Shown here piece by piece: positions 15,127 through 23,224 of a stretch of 23,299 nt of DNA. Both the position numbers and the translations under genes were made by a program. The stretch spans positions 10,352 through 33,650 of the forward strand of contig DXSO01000005.1 of NCBI GenBank assembly GCA_019410445.1, written 5' to 3'. This DNA is from Sutterella sp. GTDB lineage: Bacteria > Pseudomonadota > Gammaproteobacteria > Burkholderiales > Burkholderiaceae_F. Position 1 is the stretch's first letter. The number at the start of each line of letters is the position of its first letter. The notes below the pieces were generated by a model, which saw only the letters and a list, made by a program, of their open reading frames with translations, was not told the DNA's origin and made no database searches.

Positions 15127-15984
15127 TCAGCGACCGTTAGCTAAGTACGGATGTTCCTGAAGAATCTTCACTGCATACCCAGTCATATTTTGGGGTATGT
15201 TTGTAAGAGCCTTGCGGGCACTTGCTTCGTCTTTAAAAAGAGCGAAAACAGCAGATCCAGATCCCGTCATGCGGGCATCGGATCCAAGTGCTTCCAAAGC
15301 AAGACCAATTTCAGGATTGATCCGAACCGCAACAGACTGCAAATCATTATGACCGATGAGTTTGGGCCACTGATTAACAAGTTGCTGAGAAAGAGACGGA
15401 ATTTTCAAGGATTTCGTGTCTCTTGTCAAGACTGGATCTTGAAAAATCAGTGCAGTAGAGGTCGGCGATGATGGCATGAGGATAGCTGCCCAAGCTGGGG
15501 GTACATCAATTTTTTCAAGAATTCCGCCGGTTCCCTGAGCAAAGGCGTTGTGACCAAAGATGAAAAACGGTACATCGGCTCCAAGTTTTTCTCCGAGTGA
15601 TAGAAGCTTTTCTTGTGGCCAATTAAGTCCCCAAATTTGGTTTAAGCCAAGAAGAGTACTGGCGCAATCACTGGATCCTCCCCCCATGCCGGCACCGGCT
15701 GGAATGTGCTTTCGAACATGAATGCGGCAACCAAGCTGCGTTCCGCTGACTTTTTGCAACATCCGGGCAGCTTTAATGCACAAATCTTTTTCTGGATCTC
15801 CAATGATGTCACCAGTTCTTGAGATTGTGCCGTTGACATCCAATTCGAGTGTGATCTCGTCTTTGAGGTCAACGAGCACGAAAATCGATTCGAGTAAATG
15901 CATGCCGTCTTCGCGGCGTCCGATTACATGCAAAAAAAGATTGAGTTTGGCTGGAGCCGGAATGTCAAGGCGTTGGGTAATCAT
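15127..15984 (-). CDS. ispE: 4-diphosphocytidyl-2-C-methyl-D-erythritol kinase
   Basis: IspE phosphorylates CDP-methylerythritol in the MEP isoprenoid pathway. It is a GHMP kinase: PAPAKLNLFLHV near the N-terminus contains the catalytic lysine (K13), PAGAGMGGGSSD (95-106) binds ATP, the catalytic aspartate lies in GADVPF (D137) and the third motif is MTGSGSAVFA. The length of 285 is normal. In the substrate-binding segment the usual DGYH reads DGMH (M28), so the tyrosine that stacks on the cytosine in the E. coli enzyme is replaced. It starts seven bases after lolB. Confidence 0.96.
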   Translation of the reverse strand: MITQRLDIPAPAKLNLFLHVIGRREDGMHLLESIFVLVDLKDEITLELDVNGTISRTGDIIGDPEKDLCIKAARMLQKVSGTQLGCRIHVRKHIPAGAGMGGGSSDCASTLLGLNQIWGLNWPQEKLLSLGEKLGADVPFFIFGHNAFAQGTGGILEKIDVPPAWAAILMPSSPTSTALIFQDPVLTRDTKSLKIPSLSQQLVNQWPKLIGHNDLQSVAVRINPEIGLALEALGSDARMTGSGSAVFALFKDEASARKALTNIPQNMTGYAVKILQEHPYLANGR

Positions 15985-15991
15985 TGTGGCG

Positions 15992-16528
15992 CTACTCGAT
16001 GGTGAGGTAGACGGTGATGCCTGCTTGCGAAGAACTTGGAGATTGGCTGATTACGACGAGAGCAGGTGTGCCATTTTCTTTTGTCCGTTTTACGGAAACG
16101 GACCAACCGGACTGTAAAAAGCCCTCTGATGTACGTTGGGAAGGTAATTGTTTCCAAGGATGTCCTGAGAGCCATGCTGAGAGCATGTTTGCTGGAAAAG
16201 AAAAACCTAGATGTCGCAGCATTAGTTCTTCAGCTGAGGGGGCAGAATCGAAGGCATTATTTCCCGATTTGTTAGGTCTCTCAAGCGTGGCTCCGCTGTC
16301 CGTTATCGTGATGCGGGCGAGAATGCCGTATAGGGGAGTCATAAGCGTAAGCTCAGTGATGCGCGCATTCTCGATCAATCTCCACCGACCGCTAAGGTTG
16401 TTATTTTTGCCGTCATGGTCGACACGCAACGAAAACCGTCCACTTTGTTCGATGGTATCAATGGGATGCAGAACGGAGCAACCGCTTGTAAGAAGCAGGG
16501 TGGTTAAAAGCAGGAAACGTCGTTTCAT
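15992..16528 (-). CDS. lolB: Outer-membrane lipoprotein LolB
   Basis: LolB accepts lipoproteins from LolA and inserts them in the outer membrane. It is itself a lipoprotein: the signal peptide MKRRFLLLTTLLL ends in the lipobox LTSGC, making C17 the lipidated residue. The mature part (GRFSLRVDHDGKNNNLSGRWRL onward, in pieces) is beta-rich with low conservation, as usual. The length, 178, fits. Its start shares one base with the TPR gene stop (TAATG), and ispE follows closely. This TPR-lolB-ispE order is standard in betaproteobacteria and supports the name. Confidence 0.9.
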   Translation of the reverse strand: MKRRFLLLTTLLLTSGCSVLHPIDTIEQSGRFSLRVDHDGKNNNLSGRWRLIENARITELTLMTPLYGILARITITDSGATLERPNKSGNNAFDSAPSAEELMLRHLGFSFPANMLSAWLSGHPWKQLPSQRTSEGFLQSGWSVSVKRTKENGTPALVVISQSPSSSQAGITVYLTIE

Positions 16529-18267
16529 TATTTGGCAGGACCTCGATGAGCTCGCAACTCTTTGGCTTTCGTATTGTTCGGCTCTCCCTCAAGGACGGAT
16601 GCGATATAACTGTCGGCTTCAACAGATTTGCCGACAACGTACAGAATTTCGGCCAGATGGAGTGCAATTTCTGTATCAGAAGGCTGCTGATACTGAGCTT
16701 TACGAATGAGTTTTTCCGCTTCTTCGAGGCGACCTTGACGATAACGGAGCCAACCGACGGAATCAATGATGAAAGCATCTTGTCCTTTGCTCAATTCCAG
16801 CGCTTTCTGCAGATAACGTTCCGCTTTGTCCAGCTTTATTGCGCGATCAGCCCAAAGGAACCCTAGGGAATTCCACCCGTTGGGGTTGTCGGGGTTCTCT
16901 TTTATGAAGCGTTCAAAAAGTCGTTCGGCATCTTCAAAGCGGTCGTGCTGAGCTGCCATGATTGCCGTTTTGTAAAGAAGCTCTGGATTCGAGGGGCCGC
17001 TCGAGAGTGTTTCGATCAATACGTCAATGGCTGGGTCGATCTGCTCTGCTTTTAGGTAGAGCTCTGCGCACGCAACTTCCAGGCTCATCTTTCGTTTGGG
17101 GTCATTGGTTCGGATGGTGCGAAGTACACTGCAAGATTTTTCGATATTGCCTGTTTCTGCCAGTAGTTCAGCTTGTTTTATGCGGGCTGCTTCGTAGTGA
17201 TCGCCGCCTTCTACGCGGTCAAGCCAGTCAATTGCCTCATTTTTTTTGCCTTGAGCTAGTTTGACCATGCCCAGCCGCACGTAGGCTGTGTCGGGTAATA
17301 AGGCACCTTTTTCGGTTTTGCTCAATAAGGTTAAATATTGTTTGTAATAAGACTCGGCACGAGAGTACAAATGTCCTTCTTCAGCGATCATGCCAAGCAG
17401 CATCATGCTATGGGCATCATGACGACTGATTTGTTCAAGTTTTGCGAGTTCTTTTTCCAAGGTTTCGGAATTGCCTGTGCGCAAAAGTGATTTTGCGTAA
17501 GCCAGTCGCAACTCAAGCGAATCCGGGTGACGCTTGAGGAACTCCTTCAGTCGTTGCATGGCTTTTTTGGGGTTATCCTGAAACTCGGCATCAATACCTT
17601 TCATGATCACATGAGGACTGTCAGGCGCCAAATCCATGGCTTTAGTGGCGTGCAAAGCAGCTTCAGTCGACATGCGAGCCCGAGTGGCCAGTTCAGAGAG
17701 CACAAGTTGAGCTCGAGGATCCTCTTGAAGGTCTTTGGCGATTCGCACAAACTCACGATAGAACTTGTCTTTTTCAGGTGCCAGACGGTACATCTCTGAC
17801 AATTCATTCAAAGCCCCGGCAGGATCTCCGGCCGCTTGAATCAGACCTTCGATCAGTTTGCCGGCTTCCTTGTAGTTGCCTTCGCTAAACAATTGCTCGG
17901 CTTTGCCGAGGCGAACCTGTCGATTATTAGGATCGAGGGCGGTCCAGATTTGAAGGGCTTGTTCTGCCGCATCTTCGTTATTGGTTTGTTCTGCAATATC
18001 AAAGGCTCGGCCTGCAGCATCGGCAGAATGTCCCTTTTGGGCAACGGCCAAGAAAGCTTTCCAAGCCAATTCGGCATCCCCGCTTTGCAAAGCGAATTCT
18101 CCGACTAAAAGGTTTCTGATGATCTCAGAGTCTTGTGCGGCTTTTTGAGCGAGAAGCTTGTCAGGGCCTTGCGTTGAATCAAAGGCCAGAGGTGAAGCGG
18201 CATGAACGACGGCAAAGCCGAGTACAGCACTGATGATAAGGCTGAGCGAGGTACGTATAGCGGACAT
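16528..18267 (-). CDS. TPR-repeat protein, exported, lolB-linked
   Basis: This is a tetratricopeptide-repeat protein of unknown exact function that accompanies lolB in betaproteobacteria. From the ATG at 18267 it has a signal peptide (MSAIRTSLSLIISAVLGFAVVHA), then about 550 residues of helical repeats. Clear TPR units include LLVGEFALQSGDAELAWKAF near the N-terminus, AERLFERFIKENPDNPNGW, and AERYLQKALELSKGQDAF and neighbours near the C-terminus. The frame is open upstream to 18378, but a promoter-like sequence within that extension and the signal peptide favour the later start. It probably works as a periplasmic or envelope-anchored scaffold. It is translationally coupled to lolB. Confidence 0.88.
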   Translation of the reverse strand: MSAIRTSLSLIISAVLGFAVVHAASPLAFDSTQGPDKLLAQKAAQDSEIIRNLLVGEFALQSGDAELAWKAFLAVAQKGHSADAAGRAFDIAEQTNNEDAAEQALQIWTALDPNNRQVRLGKAEQLFSEGNYKEAGKLIEGLIQAAGDPAGALNELSEMYRLAPEKDKFYREFVRIAKDLQEDPRAQLVLSELATRARMSTEAALHATKAMDLAPDSPHVIMKGIDAEFQDNPKKAMQRLKEFLKRHPDSLELRLAYAKSLLRTGNSETLEKELAKLEQISRHDAHSMMLLGMIAEEGHLYSRAESYYKQYLTLLSKTEKGALLPDTAYVRLGMVKLAQGKKNEAIDWLDRVEGGDHYEAARIKQAELLAETGNIEKSCSVLRTIRTNDPKRKMSLEVACAELYLKAEQIDPAIDVLIETLSSGPSNPELLYKTAIMAAQHDRFEDAERLFERFIKENPDNPNGWNSLGFLWADRAIKLDKAERYLQKALELSKGQDAFIIDSVGWLRYRQGRLEEAEKLIRKAQYQQPSDTEIALHLAEILYVVGKSVEADSYIASVLEGEPNNTKAKELRAHRGPAK

Positions 18268-18320
18268 GCGAGTGAAAACGGAATGAGTGAGCTGTGTCGA
18301 TATTCTCAAATCGGTCGAAA

Positions 18321-18347
18321 AGTATAGCGGTCTGTCGTTGGTTTCAA
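18321..18347 (-). promoter_or_regulatory. Putative sigma-70 promoter of the TPR-lolB-ispE operon
   Basis: On the minus strand TTGAAA (18342-18347) and TATACT (18321-18326) each match five of six consensus bases. The spacer is only 15, shorter than the preferred 17. The expected start near 18314 is about 47 bases before the chosen TPR start codon. Confidence 0.42.
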
Positions 18348-18443
18348 CAGTCGTTTCTGCTTTGGAACATGAATGCAATTCTTTCTCTCGGAGACGGCCT
18401 TAAGCTTGATGGTTGTATCCGTACGAGGGATTTCTGTGCGGAC

Positions 18444-18452
18444 TGTTAAAAT
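18444..18452 (+). promoter_or_regulatory. Putative extended -10 promoter of lpxL-dapF-rlmI
   Basis: TGtTAAAAT on the plus strand is an extended -10 element, 30 bases ahead of the acyltransferase start codon. I see no good -35 at the usual distance. Confidence 0.38.
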
Positions 18453-18482
18453 CAAAAAATTCAGTCAGAATTTTTCCAGCTC

Positions 18483-19373
18483 ATGTTTTTCAACCTTCTA
18501 TCGAGATTTTGGGTCTCGATTATTAAAAGTCTACGCGCGATGCCTATAAAAGGCCGATCTGTATTGGCCGGGTGGCTTGCGTTCTTGTTTTGGATTTTGG
18601 TTCCAAAGCGTCGACATGTGACGTTGACAAATCTGCGTTTGTGTTTTCCGGACAAGACCGAGGCTGAACGCAGGGATATTGCAAAACGCTTTTACAAAAA
18701 CCTAATGAGGGCTGCGCTTGATCACGGCGTCTTGTGGAGTGGCACTCGAAAAGAGGTTGCCGAGATGGTGCATTTTGAGGGTGTGGAAAACATTACTGAA
18801 GCAGTGGCCAAGGGAGAGAACCTGATCGTAATTGCGCCGCACTTTGTAGGGCTTGATGCGGCGGGTATTGGGTTGAATTTGCATGTGAGGGGGTGTTCGC
18901 TTTATCAGCGGCAGGCTAATCCGGTTTGGGATGCAGCGGCATTGGCAGGTCGCCTCCGTTTTGCAGAACCGGAGCTGATAGCCAAGCATGGGAAGGATGA
19001 TCTTAAAGCTGTGATTCGTGCTATGCGTAAGGGGTTGCCCTTTTATTACCTTCCAGATATGGATCATGGCCGGAAAAACTCTATTTTTATCCCGTTTTTC
19101 GGCGTACCGGCAGCAACTGTGCCGATGGCTTGTCGTTTAGCAAAGATCACGAAGGCCAAGGTGTGTATGTGTATTGCCGAGATGACGTCTGAGGGGTATG
19201 TTGTGCACATATCTTCTGCCTGGGAGAATTATCCGACTGACGATGTTGAGGCGGATACGCGACGCATCACGCAAGAGTTAGAACAATGGATTCTTCGGTT
19301 CCCGGATCAATATCTGTGGTCCCATCGACGATTCAAAACACGTCCAGAAGGTGAACCTTCTGTGTATGAATGA
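18483..19373 (+). CDS. lpxL: Lipid A biosynthesis acyltransferase, LpxL/HtrB family
   Basis: This family adds a secondary acyl chain to lipid A precursors, using acyl-ACP at the inner face of the inner membrane. A hydrophobic N-terminal anchor is seen at about 28-41. The catalytic HX4D motif is APHFVGLD (H120, D125). Downstream DMDHGRKNSIFIPFFG and WSHRRFKTRP are typical of LpxL/LpxM proteins. The length of 296 is normal. Whether it transfers laurate, myristate or another chain, and to which position, cannot be read from the sequence. It lies 45 bases upstream of dapF. Many betaproteobacteria have two tandem copies here and only one is present. The start codon has no strong ribosome binding site. 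Confidence 0.93.
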   Translation: MFFNLLSRFWVSIIKSLRAMPIKGRSVLAGWLAFLFWILVPKRRHVTLTNLRLCFPDKTEAERRDIAKRFYKNLMRAALDHGVLWSGTRKEVAEMVHFEGVENITEAVAKGENLIVIAPHFVGLDAAGIGLNLHVRGCSLYQRQANPVWDAAALAGRLRFAEPELIAKHGKDDLKAVIRAMRKGLPFYYLPDMDHGRKNSIFIPFFGVPAATVPMACRLAKITKAKVCMCIAEMTSEGYVVHISSAWENYPTDDVEADTRRITQELEQWILRFPDQYLWSHRRFKTRPEGEPSVYE

Positions 19374-19418
19374 TTTAAGACGGCTATCAAGTCTTCTGTA
19401 TGAGTTGAAGGAATAAAA

Positions 19419-20309
19419 ATGCGGTTTACCAAAATGCAGGGGGCGGGTAATGACTTTGTCATGCTAGATGCCACAAAGCAGGCTTTGACGCTTACTCCCG
19501 AGAGAGTGCGTGCTATTTGTGATCGGCGTTATGGAGTTGGGTGCGATCAGTTGTTGGTTGTCGAAAACAGTGATTTGCCCGATGTGGACTTCAAATATCG
19601 TATTTTCAACTGCAGCGGTGGCGAAGTGGAAATGTGCGGCAATGGAGCACGCTGTTTTGCTGTTTTTGTACGAGAACTTGGTCTGACGGACAAAAATACA
19701 ATTGCCTGCGAGACGATTCGAGGTGTTATTCGCCCCCAAATAGAAGCAGATGGGACGGTAACGGTGGATATGGGATTGCCGCGGTTTGAACCTGAAGATG
19801 TGGGATTCATATCCAAGGGACTGAAAACAAAGGTAGAAAGAGAAGCCTCTCTTTATGAGATTGTTATTGGTGATACAGCACATTGGATGACGATTGTTTC
19901 CATGGGGAATCCGCATGCCGTTTGTGTTGTGGACAATCTCGATACGGAACTTGTGCAATCTGTCGGCAGTGCGTTGCAGCGGATGCCTTTGTTTGAACAT
20001 CAGGTTAACGTAGGCTTTTTGCAGGTGATTGCACGAAACGAGGTCAGGTTAAGGGTTTTTGAGCGTGGAGCTGGGGAGACGTTGGCTTGCGGAACAGGTG
20101 CTTGTGCGGCTGTTGTCAGCGGAATTCGTCGAGGACTGCTTGACGATGATGTGCTTGTCCACATGCGAGGTGGGGACATACGGGTGCGGTGGGAAGGAAG
20201 AACGACCGAGGGATTAACTGCTCATGTTTTTTTATCCGGGCCAGCTGTCACGGTGTTTACTGGAGAAATTGATCTCGAGTCAATTGAATTGCCCCAGGCG
20301 AATTTTTAA
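19419..20309 (+). CDS. dapF: Diaminopimelate epimerase
   Basis: DapF converts LL- to meso-diaminopimelate, used for lysine and as the cross-linking residue of peptidoglycan. The enzyme is cofactor-independent with two catalytic cysteines, one in MCGNGARCF (C73) and one in ETLACGTGACA in the second half. The N-terminus FTKMQGAGNDFV is the family signature, and MGNPHAV is also conserved. The length, 296, is slightly above the E. coli protein (274). AAGGA precedes the ATG by eight bases. It lies between the acyltransferase and the rRNA methyltransferase. Confidence 0.97.
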   Translation: MRFTKMQGAGNDFVMLDATKQALTLTPERVRAICDRRYGVGCDQLLVVENSDLPDVDFKYRIFNCSGGEVEMCGNGARCFAVFVRELGLTDKNTIACETIRGVIRPQIEADGTVTVDMGLPRFEPEDVGFISKGLKTKVEREASLYEIVIGDTAHWMTIVSMGNPHAVCVVDNLDTELVQSVGSALQRMPLFEHQVNVGFLQVIARNEVRLRVFERGAGETLACGTGACAAVVSGIRRGLLDDDVLVHMRGGDIRVRWEGRTTEGLTAHVFLSGPAVTVFTGEIDLESIELPQANF

Positions 20310-20343
20310 TGGTAGGTCTGCTTTAAAGGACTTTTGAAAAGTT

Positions 20344-21561
20344 ATGCATGACATTGTTCTGAAAAAAGGCAAAGAAAAAAGTTTGCTGCGACGTCATCCT
20401 TGGGTGTACGACACGGCGGTAGCAAAAGCAGGCAATAAGGGTGAGAAGATTGCTGCAGGTGAAATTGTGCGCGTGCTCTCGCATGATGGTGTCGAACTTG
20501 GATTTGGAGGTTGGTCTCCTGCATCGACGCTTCGTGTGCGTATGTTTACTTATGCGAGACAACCTGCTCCTGAACCTGGTTTTCTGACCGAACGCATTGA
20601 GAAAGCAGTGGCTTCCCGTCAAGCTCTTTTGCAGAGAACCAACGCACGTCGTCTGGTTTTTGCCGAAGCTGATGGAATTCCTGGTCTGGTTGCAGATATG
20701 TATGGCGATTGGGTTGTGACACAGTTTCAAAGTGCGGCAGCTCAGGCTAACTGCGATGAAATTGTTGCCGCTTTGATGAAATGCACGGGAGCCCGAGGTG
20801 TATTTGATCGTTCGGATGCGGCGACTCGTAAGCGGGAGGGTTTGCCGGAACATGTGGGACTATTGGCTGGTGAAGAACCTCCAGCCATCATCGAGGTGGT
20901 TGAAGACGGGGTGAAATATGGTGTGGATGTGCGTGTCGGACATAAGACGGGGTTCTATGTCGATCAACGAGAAAGTCGTTTGGCAGCACAAAATATCGCT
21001 CGTGCCTTCAAGCAAGCAACAGGTCGAGGACTTCGAGCACTGAACTGCTTCTGCTATACAGGAGGCTTTTCACTTGCGTTGGCTGCAGGTGGAGCGCAAG
21101 AGGTTGTCAGTGTTGATTCCTCCGCAGAGGCCCTTGTACGTGCTCAGGCTAATGCTGAACTCAACGGGTTTTCACCGGAGGTGTGCAAATGGCAGCAGGC
21201 CGATGTGTTTGAGTATTTGAGAAAAGCTCGAGAAGAGGGGGATTCGTATGATCTCATAGTTTTGGATCCCCCCAAGTTTGCATCGAGTCACTATCATGTG
21301 GAGCGTGCCGCAAGGGCTTATAAGGACATCAATTTGAATGGTCTGAGATTGCTTCGCGCGGGCGGTCAGTTGCTTACCTTCTCATGCTCGGGGGCAATCG
21401 ATACGGATTTATTCCAGAAAATTGTCGCTGGGGCTGTAATTGACGCTCATCGTGATGCATGGGCTTTGACTCGTTTTGGAGCTGGTGTGGATCATCCTTT
21501 GCTGATGACCTTCCCTGAAGGAGAGTATCTCAAGGGATTGCACCTCAAGCTCAACGACTAG
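20344..21561 (+). CDS. rlmI: 23S rRNA (cytosine-C5) methyltransferase, RlmI type
   Basis: RlmI in E. coli makes m5C1962 in 23S rRNA. The N-terminal PUA domain (about 1-75, starting VLKKGKEKSLLRRHPWVYD) is followed by an RlmI-like linker domain and a Rossmann methyltransferase. The SAM-binding stretch is ALNCFCYTGGFSLALA, the VLDPPKF motif is at 306-312, and a cysteine in TFSCSG (C348) matches the family's catalytic position. KTGFYVDQRE is a family hallmark. At 405 residues it is close to the E. coli length of 396. It is 34 bases downstream of dapF and ends at a strong terminator. Close paralogues exist, so the exact target base is inferred. Confidence 0.9.
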   Translation: MHDIVLKKGKEKSLLRRHPWVYDTAVAKAGNKGEKIAAGEIVRVLSHDGVELGFGGWSPASTLRVRMFTYARQPAPEPGFLTERIEKAVASRQALLQRTNARRLVFAEADGIPGLVADMYGDWVVTQFQSAAAQANCDEIVAALMKCTGARGVFDRSDAATRKREGLPEHVGLLAGEEPPAIIEVVEDGVKYGVDVRVGHKTGFYVDQRESRLAAQNIARAFKQATGRGLRALNCFCYTGGFSLALAAGGAQEVVSVDSSAEALVRAQANAELNGFSPEVCKWQQADVFEYLRKAREEGDSYDLIVLDPPKFASSHYHVERAARAYKDINLNGLRLLRAGGQLLTFSCSGAIDTDLFQKIVAGAVIDAHRDAWALTRFGAGVDHPLLMTFPEGEYLKGLHLKLND

Positions 21562-21577
21562 GATTGTTTAGAAGAAG

Positions 21578-21602
21578 GCGCCCTGAAAAGAGGGCGCTTT
21601 TT
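21578..21602 (+). terminator. Intrinsic terminator of the lpxL-dapF-rlmI unit
   Basis: GCGCCCT (21578-21584) pairs perfectly with AGGGCGC (21591-21597) around a six-base loop, followed by five Ts. It ends 17 bases before the start codon of the next gene, so that gene's promoter and ribosome binding site are crowded. Confidence 0.93.
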
Positions 21603-21619
21603 GCGTGGGATAGATACAA

Positions 21620-22624
21620 ATGACGGAAGATTTTGATCCGATGTGCGAACCGGATATTTCGGTAACAGTGCTGACGGGTTTTTTGGGGGCGGGTAAAACT
21701 ACCCTTTTGAACCGAATTCTTAAGGAAAAGCATGGACGTAAGATAGCCGTAGTTGAAAATGAACTTGGTGAGCAAACGATTGATAATGATTTGCTTGTTC
21801 AAGACGGCGCAGAGCAAATTGTGACAATGAATAACGGTTGTATTTGTTGCACGATTCGCGGTGATTTGTCCCGAGTGCTTACTAAGCTGAGAATTCAGCG
21901 AGAGAAGGGAGAAATTGATTTCGATCACGTTGTGATTGAAACGACTGGTGTGGCCAATCCGGGACCGGTTTGTCAGACGTTTTTTATGGATGACGCCGTA
22001 GCAGCATTTTTCAGACTGGATGGTGTGGTGACTCTGGTTGATGCCAAGCATGCTGATGAGACGATTGCCAAGGAGGAGGTTGCCTTGGATCAAATCGCTT
22101 TTGCCGATCGCATCTTCATTTCCAAAGCTGATCTTGTGAGTGCCGATGAGTTGGAAGCACTTAAGCAAAGGTTACTGGCGATCAATCCGCGCGCTCCCAT
22201 TGAGATTGCCAACATGGGTGATGTGTCGATTGACAAGGTGTTGGATATTTACGGCTTCAACATGAATGATATTTTGGATGTAGATCCAACGTTTCTTACG
22301 GGGGCACACAAACATCATCATGGAGATGATGTGGCGGCGTTTGTCTTCACGTCTGATAAGCCTTTCGATGCGCCCCGTTTCGAACAGTATCTGCAAAGTC
22401 TTGTGGCTGTTTATGGAACTGATATGCTGCGCTACAAGGGCGTGCTCTATCTTAAGGGCACAGATCGCCGTTGCGTGGTGCAGGGTGTGCATATGGTCTT
22501 TGGTGCTGATGTACTGGGGCCGTGGGGGAACGACAAGCCTCAGACCAAGTTCGTGATCATTGGACGAAAACTTCCAAAAGAGGCCATTTTGAAAGGTTTT
22601 GAGTCTTGTTTGACGGAGCCGTAA
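21620..22624 (+). CDS. COG0523 (CobW/YjiA/ZNG-type) metal-handling GTPase
   Basis: This G3E-family P-loop GTPase is likely a metallochaperone or metal-insertion factor. Walker A GFLGAGKTT begins at G20. The COG0523 metal motif C-x-C-C is in NNGCICCTIR (C74, C76, C77). The guanine-specificity motif is SKAD (168-171), and a histidine-rich stretch AHKHHHGDD lies at 229-237. The CobW C-terminal domain fills about 238-330. No cobalamin genes are nearby, so a cobW role is unlikely. The short size and position before dksA fit the zinc-linked subgroup. Metal and client are inference. The ATG at 21620 lies 17 bases beyond the rlmI terminator and lacks a strong ribosome binding site. Confidence 0.9.
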   Translation: MTEDFDPMCEPDISVTVLTGFLGAGKTTLLNRILKEKHGRKIAVVENELGEQTIDNDLLVQDGAEQIVTMNNGCICCTIRGDLSRVLTKLRIQREKGEIDFDHVVIETTGVANPGPVCQTFFMDDAVAAFFRLDGVVTLVDAKHADETIAKEEVALDQIAFADRIFISKADLVSADELEALKQRLLAINPRAPIEIANMGDVSIDKVLDIYGFNMNDILDVDPTFLTGAHKHHHGDDVAAFVFTSDKPFDAPRFEQYLQSLVAVYGTDMLRYKGVLYLKGTDRRCVVQGVHMVFGADVLGPWGNDKPQTKFVIIGRKLPKEAILKGFESCLTEP

Positions 22625-22760
22625 TTAGAAAACCGTTACAAGTCAATTTGTTAAAAGCATAAAGATTTCAAGCTTTTGTGCTATTGTGTGCGCCTTCAAA
22701 AAACCTGGCGTTTGAGAAGCGGTTTGAAAGTCGGGCAATCGGGGGGTTGGATTGGCGGCA

Positions 22761-22775
22761 GCGTTTGTCAAACGC
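22761..22775 (+). repeat. Inverted repeat in the dksA leader
   Basis: GCGTTT (22761-22766) and AAACGC (22770-22775) form a perfect six-base inverted repeat around GTC, 29 bases before the dksA start codon. It is either a small hairpin in the 180-base leader or an operator for a helix-turn-helix regulator. Confidence 0.4.
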
Positions 22776-22804
22776 AGACAACTAGTGTTGATCTAACGAC
22801 TTGT

Positions 22805-23224
22805 ATGGCAACAAAAAAAACTATCACCGAACAAGAACTGTTGGCGATGTCCGAAGCCGACTACATGAACGACCAGCAGCTTGAGTTTTTCCGCAACCGT
22901 CTTTCCCAGATGGAGGCGGAACTGCGCCACAATGCCGGCCAGACTACGGAAAACCTGCGTGAGTCAACAGTGGTTCCCGATCCGGCTGATCGAGCCACGA
23001 TTGAAGAAGAGCATGCGCTCGAGTTGCGTACGCGTGACCGTGAGCGCAAACTCCTGAAGAAAGTGCAGGCGGCAATTAAGCGCATTGACGAAGGTGACTA
23101 CGGTTACTGTGAGGAAACCGGTGAGCCGATCGGTGTTCGTCGTCTTTTGGCTCGTCCGACGGCAACTCTTTCACTGGAAGCGCAAGAGCGTCGCGAAATC
23201 AAGCAAAAAATGTTTGGTGACTAA
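22805..23224 (+). CDS. dksA: RNA polymerase-binding transcription factor DksA (non-zinc type)
   Basis: DksA binds in the RNA polymerase secondary channel and, with ppGpp, adjusts transcription of rRNA, amino-acid and stress genes. The coiled-coil tip has the two essential aspartates in VPDPADRAT (D59, D62). The C-terminal globular domain has YCEETG and LSLEAQ where the zinc form has four cysteines, so only C102 is left and positions 105, 123 and 126 are T, S and A. Such forms are usual in betaproteobacteria and alphaproteobacteria. I chose the ATG at 22805 (139 residues), because the family begins with this type of sequence; the frame is open back to 22676 but the extension is not DksA-like. 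The upstream 180 bases contain no gene. Confidence 0.96.
   Translation: MATKKTITEQELLAMSEADYMNDQQLEFFRNRLSQMEAELRHNAGQTTENLRESTVVPDPADRATIEEEHALELRTRDRERKLLKKVQAAIKRIDEGDYGYCEETGEPIGVRRLLARPTATLSLEAQERREIKQKMFGD

Noticed and set aside
18268..18378. A longer TPR protein starting at 18378
   Set aside because: It would place a signal peptide 37 residues inside the protein and would put the best promoter-like sequence inside the coding region.
21620..22624. CobW as a cobalamin-synthesis protein
   Set aside because: No cobalamin genes are nearby, and COG0523 members beside dksA are generally linked to zinc or other metal handling.
22676..22804. A longer DksA starting at a TTG codon
   Set aside because: The 43 extra residues do not resemble DksA, while the ATG at 22805 gives the usual N-terminus and length.
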